Origin: Bryoerythrophyllum caledonicum
Taxonomy: Eukaryota; Streptophyta; Bryopsida; Pottiales; Pottiaceae
Direction: 5' to 3'
Assembly (NCBI GenBank): GCA_963971425.1
Contig: OZ020519.1
Location: 1,752,028 to 1,816,027, forward strand
DNA: 64,000 nucleotides
Positions 33,461 to 44,438 of the stretch are shown piece after piece. The notes beneath the pieces were generated by a model, which searched no databases, was not told the origin of the DNA, and was given only the letters and a program-made list of their open reading frames with translations. The translations under genes were made by a program, and so were the position numbers. Within the stretch, counting starts at the first letter, position 1. Each line of letters starts with the position of its first letter.

Positions 33461-34029
33461 CAGGTGACGGGGAGTTAAAATTTATAACTTTTAACTTTAG
33501 CACCACTTTTTCATCCAAGCTTGACGCGTTCATCCATCGACATGTTCTTCATCCTATATTCTTTTATATATATAGATTAATCTGTTATTATTATATATGT
33601 TATTACTGTATACATTATTAATATTATAATATATGTTATTATGTTATTATAATTTTGGTTTTGAGTACAACTTGTAAAAACTCATCCACATCAATTCCAG
33701 TGTCTTTTATTTTGAAACAAGCCACACTATTTCTAATGGACATGATTTGATGTGGATGGAAAATTTAAGTGGACAACTTTAATTTGCATTTAATGAAATT
33801 ACTCTAGGAAATTTCAAATAGTCTAGTCTACACTATATTCAGGGAACGGTGTAGTTTATTTTCAAGTAATTTTGACACCACTTGTGCTCGATTTGGTGGT
33901 TTTACATCATAGTGTATCTTCCAGACAGCTTACATCTGGTTTGTGTTTATCAACCACTTCATCCTTCAACAATCCAACATGTATTCAAAACATGACGATT
34001 TGCAAATATCTGTTATATAATACAATTAA

Positions 34030-34832
34030 CCCCCAAAGGACATTTTCCCCTCAAAATCACTCCAAAACTGCAATTTTCAGTGCATTCAACACGAAATGAT
34101 ACAAAACGTTTTTTTCTAAAAATTGAACCGTAGGATCTTATACTAGAGTTGTATGAGAGTGTGTGGTGAAAATTTTGGTAAGTTTGACCGCACGGATTGA
34201 AAGACATTAACCTTTGAAGTGAGACATAAACTCTTCTTGAGGTCATACTAAACACCTTCAACAAACTTCGACCACCTTCTATGACAACTTTTTGCACTAC
34301 AGGCCGTGAATTTATTATGTTAACTTGAAAAGGATCATATTAGGCACATGTGCACCAAATTTTAGAAGAAGAAGAGGTGTAGAAGATGTGCTAAAAACCC
34401 CTGCAATGCAACTATGTGCTCAGAATGAACAATACACTTTATATTTTGCATATGTCACATCCTTCTCAAATTTTTGAAATTTACAAATTTGTATGGTAGA
34501 TGCAAAGATCTCAATCTCCTTTCCAAGACAATATTTTTTTTCTTTTAAATGGAAAAAAACTCAAATTTCTATTGAATTTAGAAGTTATTAAAGTTTAGTG
34601 ACAGTATTTGTGATATGTCACACTAAACTGCTGCACTATTTGTATATGTAAGTGAAAATAAGTTGTAACTTTTGAACCGTAAGTCGGAATTCTACGAAAT
34701 TTGTGTCTACTCAAAGCTAATCAAAAGTTGTTCATTCAATGAAAAATCTCTGAAAATAATGCCTAGAATTGAGAACGTGGTACTTTACCCAAACTCAAAA
34801 TGTCCCTTGAGGGGACTTTGGTCCTTTAGGGG
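34030..34832. mobile_element. TTAA-flanked DNA element (copy 2 of 4)
   Basis: TTAA (34026-34029) is followed by CCCCCAAAGGACATTTTCCC, and the inverted right end is CCCCTAAAGGACCAAAGTCC followed by TTAA (34833-34836). The interior has GACCGCACGGATTGAAAG near 34187, the inverse of the landmark in copies 1 and 3, so this copy lies in opposite orientation. It has no ORF of note. Confidence 0.78.
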
Positions 34833-35039
34833 TTAAGAGGTGTAATTTGAATTTGATCAATAAATAAAAGTTGTAGGTGTTGAATTCTAGAACACAATTG
34901 AATACAATACAAATACTATTGTATGTAATTATTAGTAGTATGATAACTTTGAAATTTGGTAATACATACAAAATTAACACTTTTCTCTTAAAATTAAGGA
35001 TGGTTTCTTGAAAGTATCAATCTTATAAGATAATTGGTG

Positions 35040-36240
35040 TGAATCAAATTTAGACTCAATATGTGAATCTGAGTTCTTTTTTATTTTTCTTGTTTTGTTT
35101 GTTTTTGTTATGTGTAAATTTATTGTAATCAATAGTAAGTTTGTAATTTGTTATAAATGATGTGAATTGTTTAAAGTATAAATTGTGAATTGTAATACTT
35201 GTGATAATATGTTCATAGATTGTAAATAGTATAGATTGTGTAAATTTATTCTAATGAACTATAAAATTATTGTACTAGATTGAAAATTTGTAAAGTGTAT
35301 AAATGATGTGAACCAAAAAAATAAAATTGGTTAGATTTGTAAATTAGAAACTGATATAAAGGATGTGAATCAACTTTTGCTTGATTAAATCATGTTCAAA
35401 TTGTACTGTACATTGAAATTCAAGTGTAAATTTCTAAATTGCCACAAATGACGTGAATCAAATTTCTTTTCTTGTGTTATGTTTGTATTGTGAATTGTAA
35501 ATTCTAATAATGTATTAAAATACTCAATGTATGACTATATTGAAACTAAATTAAATTTTATTAAACTCACACAACCATAGAAAAATAGTACACAATCCAA
35601 AAATGTTTAACTTCATTTTACCTTGCACTTGAATTAGCAAAGTGGTGCACAAGTTGCATTTCAAATTGAAAGCTGCAATTCACAATTTACAATTTATAAC
35701 AACTTCCAATTCACAATACAAACATAATATAAGAAAGAAATTTGATTTAAATCATTTGTAACAATTACAAATATATAATATACTACAATTTTCAATTGGC
35801 AATCATAACAAACAAAAAAAAAACATATCAAAATAATGAATCCATGATTCACATCATTAATGATATTTATTAAAATTTCATTACAGTACATTATACAATT
35901 TACAAATTATTGCAATATACAATTTACAAATTATTGCCATATACAATTTACAAATCTTCAGTTTATTACAATTTCCAGTTACACATAAACAAACAAATAA
36001 ATTTGATTCACAACATTAATGACCTTTTACAATGTAAAAATACAACAAAACCAAGAAAATTTCATTCCCATCATTTATTACAGTTTGCCGATTCTCAACT
36101 TATTTTAATAAATTTACACATTTAGTATAATTTACACATTTAATTTACATCATTTGTATTTGTATAGAAGTTTGCATTTTGTTACATTAATTTTTTGGAG
36201 TACAAAACCAAGAAAAAAAACAAATAAAAATATAAAAGAT
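35040..36240. repeat. AT-rich region with opposite-handed repeats
   Basis: The left half (35.04-35.56 kb) is dominated by TGTAAATTG/TTGTAAATT and ATGATGTGAAT phrases. The right half (35.67-36.15 kb) is dominated by their inverse CAATTTACA and ATTCACATCATT. Together they make a long imperfect inverted region with a centre near 35.6 kb. No exact long arm exists. It may be an old foldback element; low complexity alone could also account for it. Confidence 0.45.
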
Positions 36241-36479
36241 TAAACATTGCAAGAAGATTCACATTTAAAATTGTGTTGCTATAGACATACAAAATGGCTA
36301 TTATGGCAATACTTTAGATAAACCTAAAGAATTGGGTTCAAATTTATGATCCAATTAAATTCCTTATTGTTATTTTAAATTTGAGTATTTAAAATATATT
36401 ACAAAAATAATACATATATATTTAAAATTACAAAGTATTTTTAAAGATATCTATTTAAAAATAAATATCACTCTATCCC

Positions 36480-36947
36480 AAAAAAATTAATAACCCAAAA
36501 TAAATTGCGCACTACTTCTACCTCAACAAAGCATACTTAAATCACTCCACTCCCTCCTATTAAAATATTTGTCACCATCATAAGAACCTGATTTATGTCA
36601 CGCACTACTTTTACTTCAACAAAACATACTTAAACTACTTCACTCTATACCATTAAAATACATGTCACCATCTCAAGAAGCCAAAATATGCCACACACTG
36701 CTTCTACACAAATAAAGTATACTAAATCCACCTCACTCTCAATCACTCCAATCTCTTTTAATAATATACCCATCACCATCATAAGAACCCAAAATTTGTT
36801 GCGCACTACTTCAACATAAACGAAGCATATTTAATCCACTTCACTCTTTCTCATGAAAATACCCATCACCATTATATGAACCCAAAATATGTCATGCAAT
36901 ACTTCTCCCTCAACAAAGCGTACATTAACCACCTCACTTGCTTCCAC
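36480..36947. repeat. 93-bp satellite, block 1
   Basis: Monomers of about 93 bp have the phrases TTAAAATACCCGTCACCATC, AAAATATGTCACGCACTACT and CAACGAAGCATACTTAAACC. This left block is separated from the rest of the array by the TIR element starting at 36952. Confidence 0.85.
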
Positions 36948-37519
36948 TAAGAACACGCAATTAAGCAATTATGCACTTAGCCAAGTGCACTCGTTGCTGG
37001 TAGAAAGCCGCAAGTTATTTGCTCAAAACTTCAAAAAAATTAAAAAATTGGCAAGAGTTTAGTATGTTTTTTGTCACAAAATTTTGGTGTTTGTCGTGTC
37101 AAACATTGGCATCTTCATGTTCATATCAGAAATATATATATTACATTCACTACCTTTTTTTAGAAAATATATGATTTCTAATATAGTTTGCAAATCCTTC
37201 TACAAAATTATAATCATGTGCCCAAAGAGATTATAAATGTTTTTTGAGTTATTATAGGATTTTAGAGTATTGTACTACAAATACAATGTGTAAGAGATAC
37301 AAAAATATATATGCAATTTCCTAAGAAAGTGTGAGGTACCTCACTGTATTTTATAATGCAAAAACATACAGAATCAAGCAATTCCACACTATTGTTGAGA
37401 GATTTTAAAATCAAACATATCATATGGGCCACCCAAAATATAAATATATACCATCCACCGAACGATAGACACATCTTAAACTGCATTATACTAACGTACT
37501 TGCCACCTTAACTGCGTGC

Positions 37520-37580
37520 ATGCTCTACTATAGTATATAGCTCCAGGGCTCAAAGCTCATCTTCTAGCGCAACGACTCCC
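37520..37580. repeat. Orphan MULE-like end
   Basis: Inverted, the segment reads GCGCTAGAAGATGAGCTTTG followed by AGCCC, resembling the GCTAG...GAGC ends at 2551 and 15345. No partner is found. It is probably the remnant of an older insertion in the 6.3-kb element. Confidence 0.35.
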
Positions 37581-37649
37581 TCCACGTGTCCAATGGCGCT
37601 ACCTACCATAGCGGACAATTCATGATCCTACACTGGACGATCTTCCACA

Positions 37650-38240
37650 TTTTCGGCCATGGTACCAAAAAATCTTCTACATTTCCACATAAAACTTTGA
37701 GATCTTCATATGAATCGCTTTTGATTTTCCCCACGGCATTATGTGATGTAAACCTTCTTATTGACCATTTGGATTCTCAATTAAAACAATATTAAGTTCA
37801 CAAAAAATTATAATGTGAATTGAGAATTTTTGAACCTCCACTCATTGCACAATTTTTTTGAATATGCTACACTCCTTTTTACCTCTAAAAATTGGTGCAT
37901 AAGGAACTAATAGCATGCTTAGAATTATGGTAATTAATTGAGACCTTTTATAGTGCAAAAATTAGACACCAACTGAAGTCAAACTGTGCTGATCCAGTAA
38001 ACGTAGGGAAGAAAATGAGCCTTTTCTCTACTTCAAACATTATAATCTTTCAATCCGTGCGGTCAAACTATATGAAATTTTGTGATTGTGTAAATTAATA
38101 AGTCGTTATTGAGATCCTACGGTTAAAACTACAAAAAAACTTCATGTGTTCATCCAAGCTAATTGCACTAAAACAAGCATTTTTAACGAGTTTTAGTTGA
38201 GATATTCTCTACACCATTTATGAACTAAGGTACTTTGGGT
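37650..38240. mobile_element. Partial TTAA-family element
   Basis: It shares GGTACCAAAAAATCTTCTAC and CAATCCGTGCGGTCAAAC with the complete TTAA elements at 17552 and 41276, in the same order. Neither terminal CCCCTAAA is present, so it is a truncated or diverged copy. Confidence 0.55.
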
Positions 38241-38408
38241 ATCAATAGCGAGGGTATCACCACCAGGGTATGACTAGCTGGGTACCATCATCCGGTTATC
38301 AATTTAGGTGTTGGATCAAGGAATCAATTTAGGGTTTTGAATTAGGGTTTTTGTTTGAAGGGTTTCAATGACGGATATCAATCCGGTCATCTTTGGGTAG
38401 TCCTACGA

Positions 38409-39917
38409 GGGGTGTGCGCGCGCACACCCTTGGCAGTAGTTGTGAGGGAGGCTGTGAGTGTGAGAGCCTAGGGCTTGGAGGAGGGAAACCATAAAGGTGT
38501 GGGAGATAGGGGATTGTGAGGGCGGGCAGGAGAAGAATGGAGTGAGGGGAATGGAGGGAGTGTGAGAGAATTTGAAGGTGGGAGGGAGCTGAGGCGGCGT
38601 CCGAGGGTGAGAGGAGAATGTGAGTTCGGGGTGTAGTTCCCGATCCCGTACGAGCCATTGGCGTAGTACGTGATCGGGTGTGGCATGCGGTATGGCCCCA
38701 CGACCTTGCCCGTGATCTCCACCGTGTTGTTGGACGCCTCCTTGTAGAAGTCGTTCACGTTGTTGTTGCCCACCCTAAACCACAGGTCGCGGTAGTGCGA
38801 CGCCGTCTGCGCCCCCCCCCCGGTGAACTGCTTGTCAGGGAAGTCGACGAGGACGACAATCATGTCGACTTCGCCCCTGAGCGGCGCGTGCTTTGGAGAC
38901 GACTGGTCCAGGTGGAGCAAGCCATCGTTTAGCCCCGTTGTGCGCGGCTCCTTGAGGCGCAGCAAGTTGCGCAGGATGGGGAGCTCCTGCAACGCTCGGT
39001 CCCTGAGCTCGTCGAACTTGGTGATCATCTCCTTGAGGAGATCCGGATGCGGTGCTACGAAGCAGGCGTCTCCCATTCTGTGACGGACCCGACGTCTGGA
39101 TGCTGGTTGTGCAGCACTGCCACAAAGTGCTGTTTGATCATTTCTGCAATAACTTTCCGGCAGACGAAGTTTGTGCTCCAGCTGAACACGGTTGTTCAAC
39201 AGGCGGCGCAGCTCAGGTTGAACAGCTCCTGCTTGCGGAATAGTGTTGCACAACTTGCGACAACTTCTTACCGGTGTTGGAGGCGGAGATCGCACAAGAG
39301 AGGCGCAAGTCGCACAAAAGCTGCAGGTGCGCAGGGGAGCACAAAAGCTGCAACACAGGAAAGAGAACGCACCAAGGCTGCAGGCGAGCACAAAGGCTCT
39401 TGGCGACACAGCTTCTGCTGTAGGCGGCACAATTTCTGCTTCAAGCGACGCAACTCCGGCTCCGCATGCGTAGCTTCTGCTCCATCTCCTCCCGGCACAG
39501 CTCTTGTTTCCTTCTTGTCGGTGCAGCTTCTGCAAGCGGCGCAGCTCCGGCTGCAAACTTCCTCTTCTACAGCGAACTTGTTGCTCCTGTTTCCTTCGTG
39601 TAGGGAATTTGTGTAGCAAACCTCCCTAGGGCGCGCTCCAGCAGCGAACTTCGTGCTTCAAACTGCACACTTCGTGTTTACACTTCGTGCTTCGTGGTGC
39701 ACAACGAGATTTGTGAGCACACTCTCTCCTGCGTCGTGCTCCGACTGGGGAGCAGCTCTTCATGTTCTCGCGCAACGCATCCGCACCCTCGAAGTCTTCC
39801 TGCTCCGCGGGAAACTAAGGAAGTTCCTTGATTGGGTTTGTGGTTTATGGCCTGGATGTTTTCAACTATGCTGGATGGAGGAGCAACAGCAGTTGGGGGT
39901 GTGCGCGCGCACACCTC
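38409..39917. mobile_element. Pack-MULE-like element with captured peptidase M6 fragment
   Basis: The ends are GGGGTGTGCGCGCGCACACC and, inverted, GAGGTGTGCGCGCGCACACC, continuing with partial identity (about 35 bp of terminal repeat). The flanks are TAGTCCTACGA on the left and TAGTCTACGA on the right, a 10-11-bp target duplication with one gap, typical in length of Mutator elements. The interior is strikingly GC-rich compared with its AT-rich surroundings and contains host-gene-like coding sequence on the minus strand rather than a transposase. It sits inside the 6.3-kb TIR element. Confidence 0.75.
38618..39062 (-). pseudogene. Peptidase M6 (immune inhibitor A-like) N-terminal fragment
   Basis: On the minus strand VAPHPDLLKEMITKFDELR leads into MIVVLVDFPDKQFTGGGAQT, then VNDFYKEASNNTVEITGKVV and GPYRMPHPITYYANGSYGIG. 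This succession (VDFPDK, a DYYKE-like strand, tGeVVGpY, yYAngsYG) is the start of the M6 family metallopeptidase domain. The zinc-binding HExxH helix should follow but the sequence changes to low-complexity Pro/Ser-rich frames, so the catalytic part was not captured. The open frame continues upstream for 190 codons of Arg/Cys/Leu-rich biased sequence with no domain. It is a gene fragment carried by the Pack-MULE-like element. Confidence 0.72.
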
Positions 39918-39984
39918 TAGTCTACGATTACTCCATGAGGTGTCTTGCGAACTACACGAATACGTGGTGACTTGGGTTTCGGTT

Positions 39985-40152
39985 CCTGGTTGCGGCGGCT
40001 AGAGTTTGGATGCAACGGCTAGGGTTTGGTTGTAGCATCTAGGGTTTGGTTGCGGCGGCTAGGGTTTGGTTGTGGCGGCTAGGGTTTGGTTGTAGCGGCT
40101 AGGGTTTGGTTGCGGCGGCTAGGGATTGGTTGCGGCGGCTAGGGTTTCAGGT
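39985..40152. repeat. 20-bp minisatellite containing CTAGGGTTT
   Basis: About eight tandem copies of GGTTGCGGCGGCTAGGGTTT, with a few variants (GTAGCGG, GTGGCGG). The TAGGGTTT core matches the plant telomere repeat. Confidence 0.85.
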
Positions 40153-41275
40153 AGTGCGGTGATGTGCCATACTGAGGATTTAGTGCCATTCTACGAGCTA
40201 CTCTCTTGACTTGAGTTTTGTGTGGTTTTTGTGTTAGTATTTCAGTAGTATAAAAACTACACTCTCTAGTTGTTGACTGCTATCTTGTGTAAACATTAAA
40301 CTTTTGTTGATTTTGCAATTTTAAACATACTCAAGTTCATTCCCTCATTTGTGTGCTCCAATACTGGTACTGCTCACTATCCTAACTCTGACTAAACTTC
40401 AATCATCATGAACCTAATCCTGGAGTTCCCTCATATTCAGAATTGAAACAAATTCAGAAGCTTACCAAATTTGCAAAAATCTTCTAGTTGTGCAAATTTC
40501 CTCCAATCTACATAGTACACAAAGTTGACAATAATTAGTGAATGAAATAAAAATGCACATGGCCTTGACGTTTCGATTGCAAGAGTGCTCACCTTAGAAA
40601 CTGGGAAGAGAAATCACCTCTAGATTTGCATAGAAACCGTTTATCCATGTTGGAACCTTGTGCCTCAAGTTTACTAGTCAAAATTTGACTTTTGAACTTT
40701 GAACCTTTTGCTTTGTTTCTCCTTATGTTTAAACTTTTTACATATTATATTAAAATTTCGGGCTATATGTAATACGAACATACTTAGGAGTTTTTATCAC
40801 ATAGTTTACCATATAAATTTTATGCATGTGTTGCAGGTAAAGTGGGAAGGGTTGAAAAACATGTTCAACATCAACGACGGAATGGTGATTTAATATTGAA
40901 CGCCATCAAGCATCAGTGCGTGTACCGCTAACAATTGCAACATATCTTGAGGTAAACATTTATTCTTATATAAGTTTAAGATTGATTGTTGATTGATCTT
41001 CTATATTATATTGTTTGTAGAATAACCTTTATGTGGATGTACAAACCCTTTCTTTTATTAGCCATTGTAACAAGTTACAATGGTGTCAGTAATAGCAAGT
41101 AGACAACATGGTTCATTTTCTTCCCTAGGTTCAGTGGATTCCCTTCGTTTCAGTTCACTTGGATTCAAAAGATTGCATCACACATGATCTAGATTCATTA
41201 TCATCATGTCAAAAATGATATAAGTTCCATTTTACACCAATGTTTAGGGATGTAGAAGAGGTGTAGCATATTTAA

Positions 41276-42225
41276 CCCTAAAGGATCAAGTGTCAAAAAT
41301 GGGCTTTTAGAAAGTTTGGTCAGGTTCCTATGGTGTCAATTTCCAACATTTCTCTCATAAAATTTTACTATAGAAAGGCACTACCAAGACTTTAGTGGGA
41401 AAATCATTTTTACCTAAATTGGACATTTGATCAAATAGTTTTAAGGTTTTGAATTTCAAATGGGGAGAGCGGGCAGGTCGGGCACGTCCAAAAACTTTTG
41501 CTAGGACACTCTGTTGAATGTGAGATTTTTAGTACTTGCAAGTAGTATTATTTCCCTTGATGTTGTCAAAATAAGTTCTTGTCTTTAGTGAAAAATAGCA
41601 TACCAACCCAGGTCAAACATTTTCACACATTCTCAGTCAGTGTTGGCCCTTGGGCAAGGTACCAAAAAAACTTCTTGTTTTCCAATTAAAACCTATATAT
41701 CTTTTTATTTTTCACTTTTTATTTTTTCCACAACAATATGTGGTGTAAACCTTCTTATTGACCATTTGGATTAGCAATCTAAAACATATTTAGTTCACAA
41801 AAAATTACAGTGTGAATTAACAAATTCCAAACTTCCACTCCTTGCATAGTTGTTTTGAATATGGTACACCCGTTTTCTACCTCTAAAAATTGGTGTACAA
41901 GGAACCAAAATCATGCTTAACAAGATGGTTGTGGATTTAGACTTTGTGTAGTGCAAAAATTTGACACCAAGTGAAGTCTAAGTCTGCTGATCCACTGCAT
42001 GCAGGGAAGAAAATGAACCATATGCTTGACTTCAAACACTATAATCTTTCAATCCGTGCGGTCAAAGTTTATGAAATTTTGTTTATATATTACTTAATAA
42101 GTCTTAATTTTTTTCCTACGGTCAAAACTAGAAATAAAAGTTTTCGCTTCATTTTTTGTTCATTGCACTCGAATCCAACAATTTTGAAGTGTTTTTGGTG
42201 TAAGACTGTGATTGTACCTTTAGGG
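41276..42225. mobile_element. TTAA-flanked DNA element (copy 3 of 4)
   Basis: TTAA (41272-41275) is followed by CCCTAAAGGATCAAGTGTCA; the right end is GTACCTTTAGGG followed by TTAA (42226-42229). The interior has CAATCCGTGCGGTCAAAG and GGTACCAAAAAAACTTCTTG. It matches copy 1 closely except that the SINE of copy 1 is absent, which makes it a natural empty site for that SINE. Confidence 0.78.
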
Positions 42226-42408
42226 TTAAAGACTCCGTGCAAGGAGATCATGCTCTACAAATTCTTAATTTTTTCATTTTGAAGCTGTTTTATCAAAAGG
42301 TCCAATATCATCATCATATTTTGAACAGTAAATATGTGTTTAGAAACATATCTTTTATCAAATGAATGGTGCTTTGAAGGTTAACAATTAGTACATGTAT
42401 TTTGACTA

Positions 42409-42756
42409 ATGTGCAGCCATAATGTTCCTATTTTTCCAATAGTGATAATGGAGAGCCGCACGATTCAGACTCTTTCAATACGGCCACACATTCAAAGGGA
42501 TAATATGCATTCCAATAGCTCTGTAGGGGCCCGATTAGTACAAGCAGCACGTGCAAGGCAAATTCAACAGAGATCTGTTGGGATCATGACATCTGAATTA
42601 GAAAGGGTGGTAGAATTGCTTTCTGAGAGAGGAGATGTGGTGGGCTTAGCAACTAGGAGGCATGCATTCAAAAGTGGCATGGAATTGAATGGGTCGAAGT
42701 TGTTCCCATTCGAGGTGGCGGTGCGTATCAAATACACTATAGTAGTGTATGTGTAA
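42409..42756 (+). CDS. Possible residual exon, unknown product
   Basis: A frame follows an AATGTGCAG acceptor and encodes a helical, Arg/Gln-rich stretch (ARLVQAARARQIQQRS) and MTSELERVVELLSERGDVVG before a TAA. Composition and length are compatible with real coding, but there is no recognised domain. It lies inside the 6.3-kb TIR element near its right end, where an element-encoded gene would be expected. Confidence 0.3.
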   Translation: MCSHNVPIFPIVIMESRTIQTLSIRPHIQRDNMHSNSSVGARLVQAARARQIQQRSVGIMTSELERVVELLSERGDVVGLATRRHAFKSGMELNGSKLFPFEVAVRIKYTIVVYV

Positions 42757-43267
42757 GAGTAGTATATTCTAAGGGTGATGTAAGACGTTATGTCATTAAT
42801 ACCAAAGGTGTAAAGGTGTTTTTACTATTGGTGCTAAGTCCAATTGTAGAAGCATCTATATTTAGTTTCTTCCATTGTATGCATTATGTACTACGTAGCA
42901 TATCTTTTAAATCAACTGCCAACCCTTGCATAAAGTATATTTTTTTGTGATTACCCCTATTTGTATACTACAATCCTTCAAATCTATCTTTGAAATATTG
43001 TGAAACTATATTAATTACACATTTATCTAGTATTAATGAGGGGCCACCAAAAATTAGTTGAAAATGCCAAAAAATCGCTTCCAATATTAACAACCATGAT
43101 TGTACGTTATATTGTTGCAGAAGCTCAATCTTTTTCCTATGGAAAACATTTTTTTTCTTTGAATTTTTTTTTTTGCAATTTTGCTACTTTTGTTCGCAAT
43201 GGCCGCCGTTGTACCCAAGTGCACTTTTAAATGGCCAAGTGCATAATTGCTTAATTGCGTGTTTAAG

Positions 43268-44434
43268 ATACCCGTCACCATTATAAGCAACCAAATTATG
43301 TCACACACTACGTCAACCTCAACGATGCATACTTAAACGACCTCACTCTCCCCCATTAAAATACATGTCACCATCATAAGCACCCAAAATATGTCACGCA
43401 CTACTTCTACCTCATCAAAGCATTCTTAAACTACCTCTTGCTCTTACATTAAAATACCCCAAACCATGATAATTATCTAAAATATGTCACGCTCTACTTC
43501 TACATAAATAAGGCATACTGAATTTACCTAACATGCTTTCATTGAAATACCAGACACCATTATAAGAAGCCAAAATATGTCACGCACTACCTCTACTTCA
43601 ACGAAGCATACATAAACTATCTCACTCTCTGCCATTAAAATACCCGTCATCATCATAAGAAGCCAAAATAGGTCACGCACTACCTCTACCTCAACGAAGC
43701 ATACTTAAACCATCTCACTGTCTCTCATTAAAATACCCGTCATCATCATAAGAACCCAAAATAAGTCACGCACTACTTCTACCTCAACGAAGCATACTTA
43801 AACTACCTCACTCTCTCTTATTAAAATATTCCAAACCATGCTAACTATTTAAAATATGTCACAAATTACTTCTACATAAACAAAACATAGTGAATCACCT
43901 CTCTCTCCCATTAAAATACCGGTCACCATCACAAGAACCCTAAATATGTCACGCATTATTTGTACCTCAACAAAGCATACTTAAACGACCTCACTCTTTC
44001 CCATTTAAATACCCGTCACCATCATAAGAAGCCAAAATATGTCATATACTGCTTCTACCTTAACAAAGCATATTGAGTCCATTTCACTTTCTTCCATTAA
44101 AATACCCGTCACCATTATAAGAGCCCAAAATATGTCACGAACTACTTCTACCTCAACAAAGCATACTTAAACTACTTGACTCTCTTCCATTTAAATTCCC
44201 ATCACCATCATAAAAACCCGAAATATGTCACGCACTACTTCTACCTGAATTAAAAACACTTAAACACTCTCACCCTCTCCCTTTAAAATACCTCAAACTA
44301 TGTGAATTATCTAAAATTTGTCATGCACTACTTCTACATAAAGGAAGCACCTCATTCTCTTTGAATAAAATACTCGTCACCATCACATGAACCCAAAATA
44401 TGTCATGAAATACTTCTTCCTCAACAAAGCATAC
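43268..44434. repeat. 93-bp satellite, block 2
   Basis: It continues block 1 with about 12 monomers. Two monomer subtypes are seen: one with CACCATCATAAGAACCC, the other with CCAAACCATGATAATTATC, in irregular alternation. The block ends at the TTAA element. Confidence 0.88.
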
Positions 44435-44438
44435 TTAA

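Larger units (their letters stand above)
36952..43263. mobile_element. 6.3-kb TIR element with TAAG target duplication
   Basis: The left end AACACGCAATTAAGCAATTA and the inverted right end are identical for 27 bp (on through TGCACTT). The direct repeat TAAG flanks both sides (36948-36951, 43264-43267), and satellite monomers resume in phase on the right. The superfamily is unclear: four-base duplications fit Sola or Ginger better than MULE or hAT. It holds no recognised transposase. Later insertions lie inside it: a Pack-MULE-like element, a complete TTAA element and a partial one. A frame at 42409-42756 may be a residual exon. Confidence 0.72.

Noticed and set aside
38640-39062. Active M6 metalloprotease gene
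   Set aside because: Only the N-terminal part is present; the HExxH zinc site is missing and the fragment lies within a transposon.
38468-39619. A 383-residue protein as one gene
   Set aside because: Only the middle third has family motifs; the rest is Arg/Cys/Leu- or Pro/Ser-rich low-complexity reading of GC-rich DNA.
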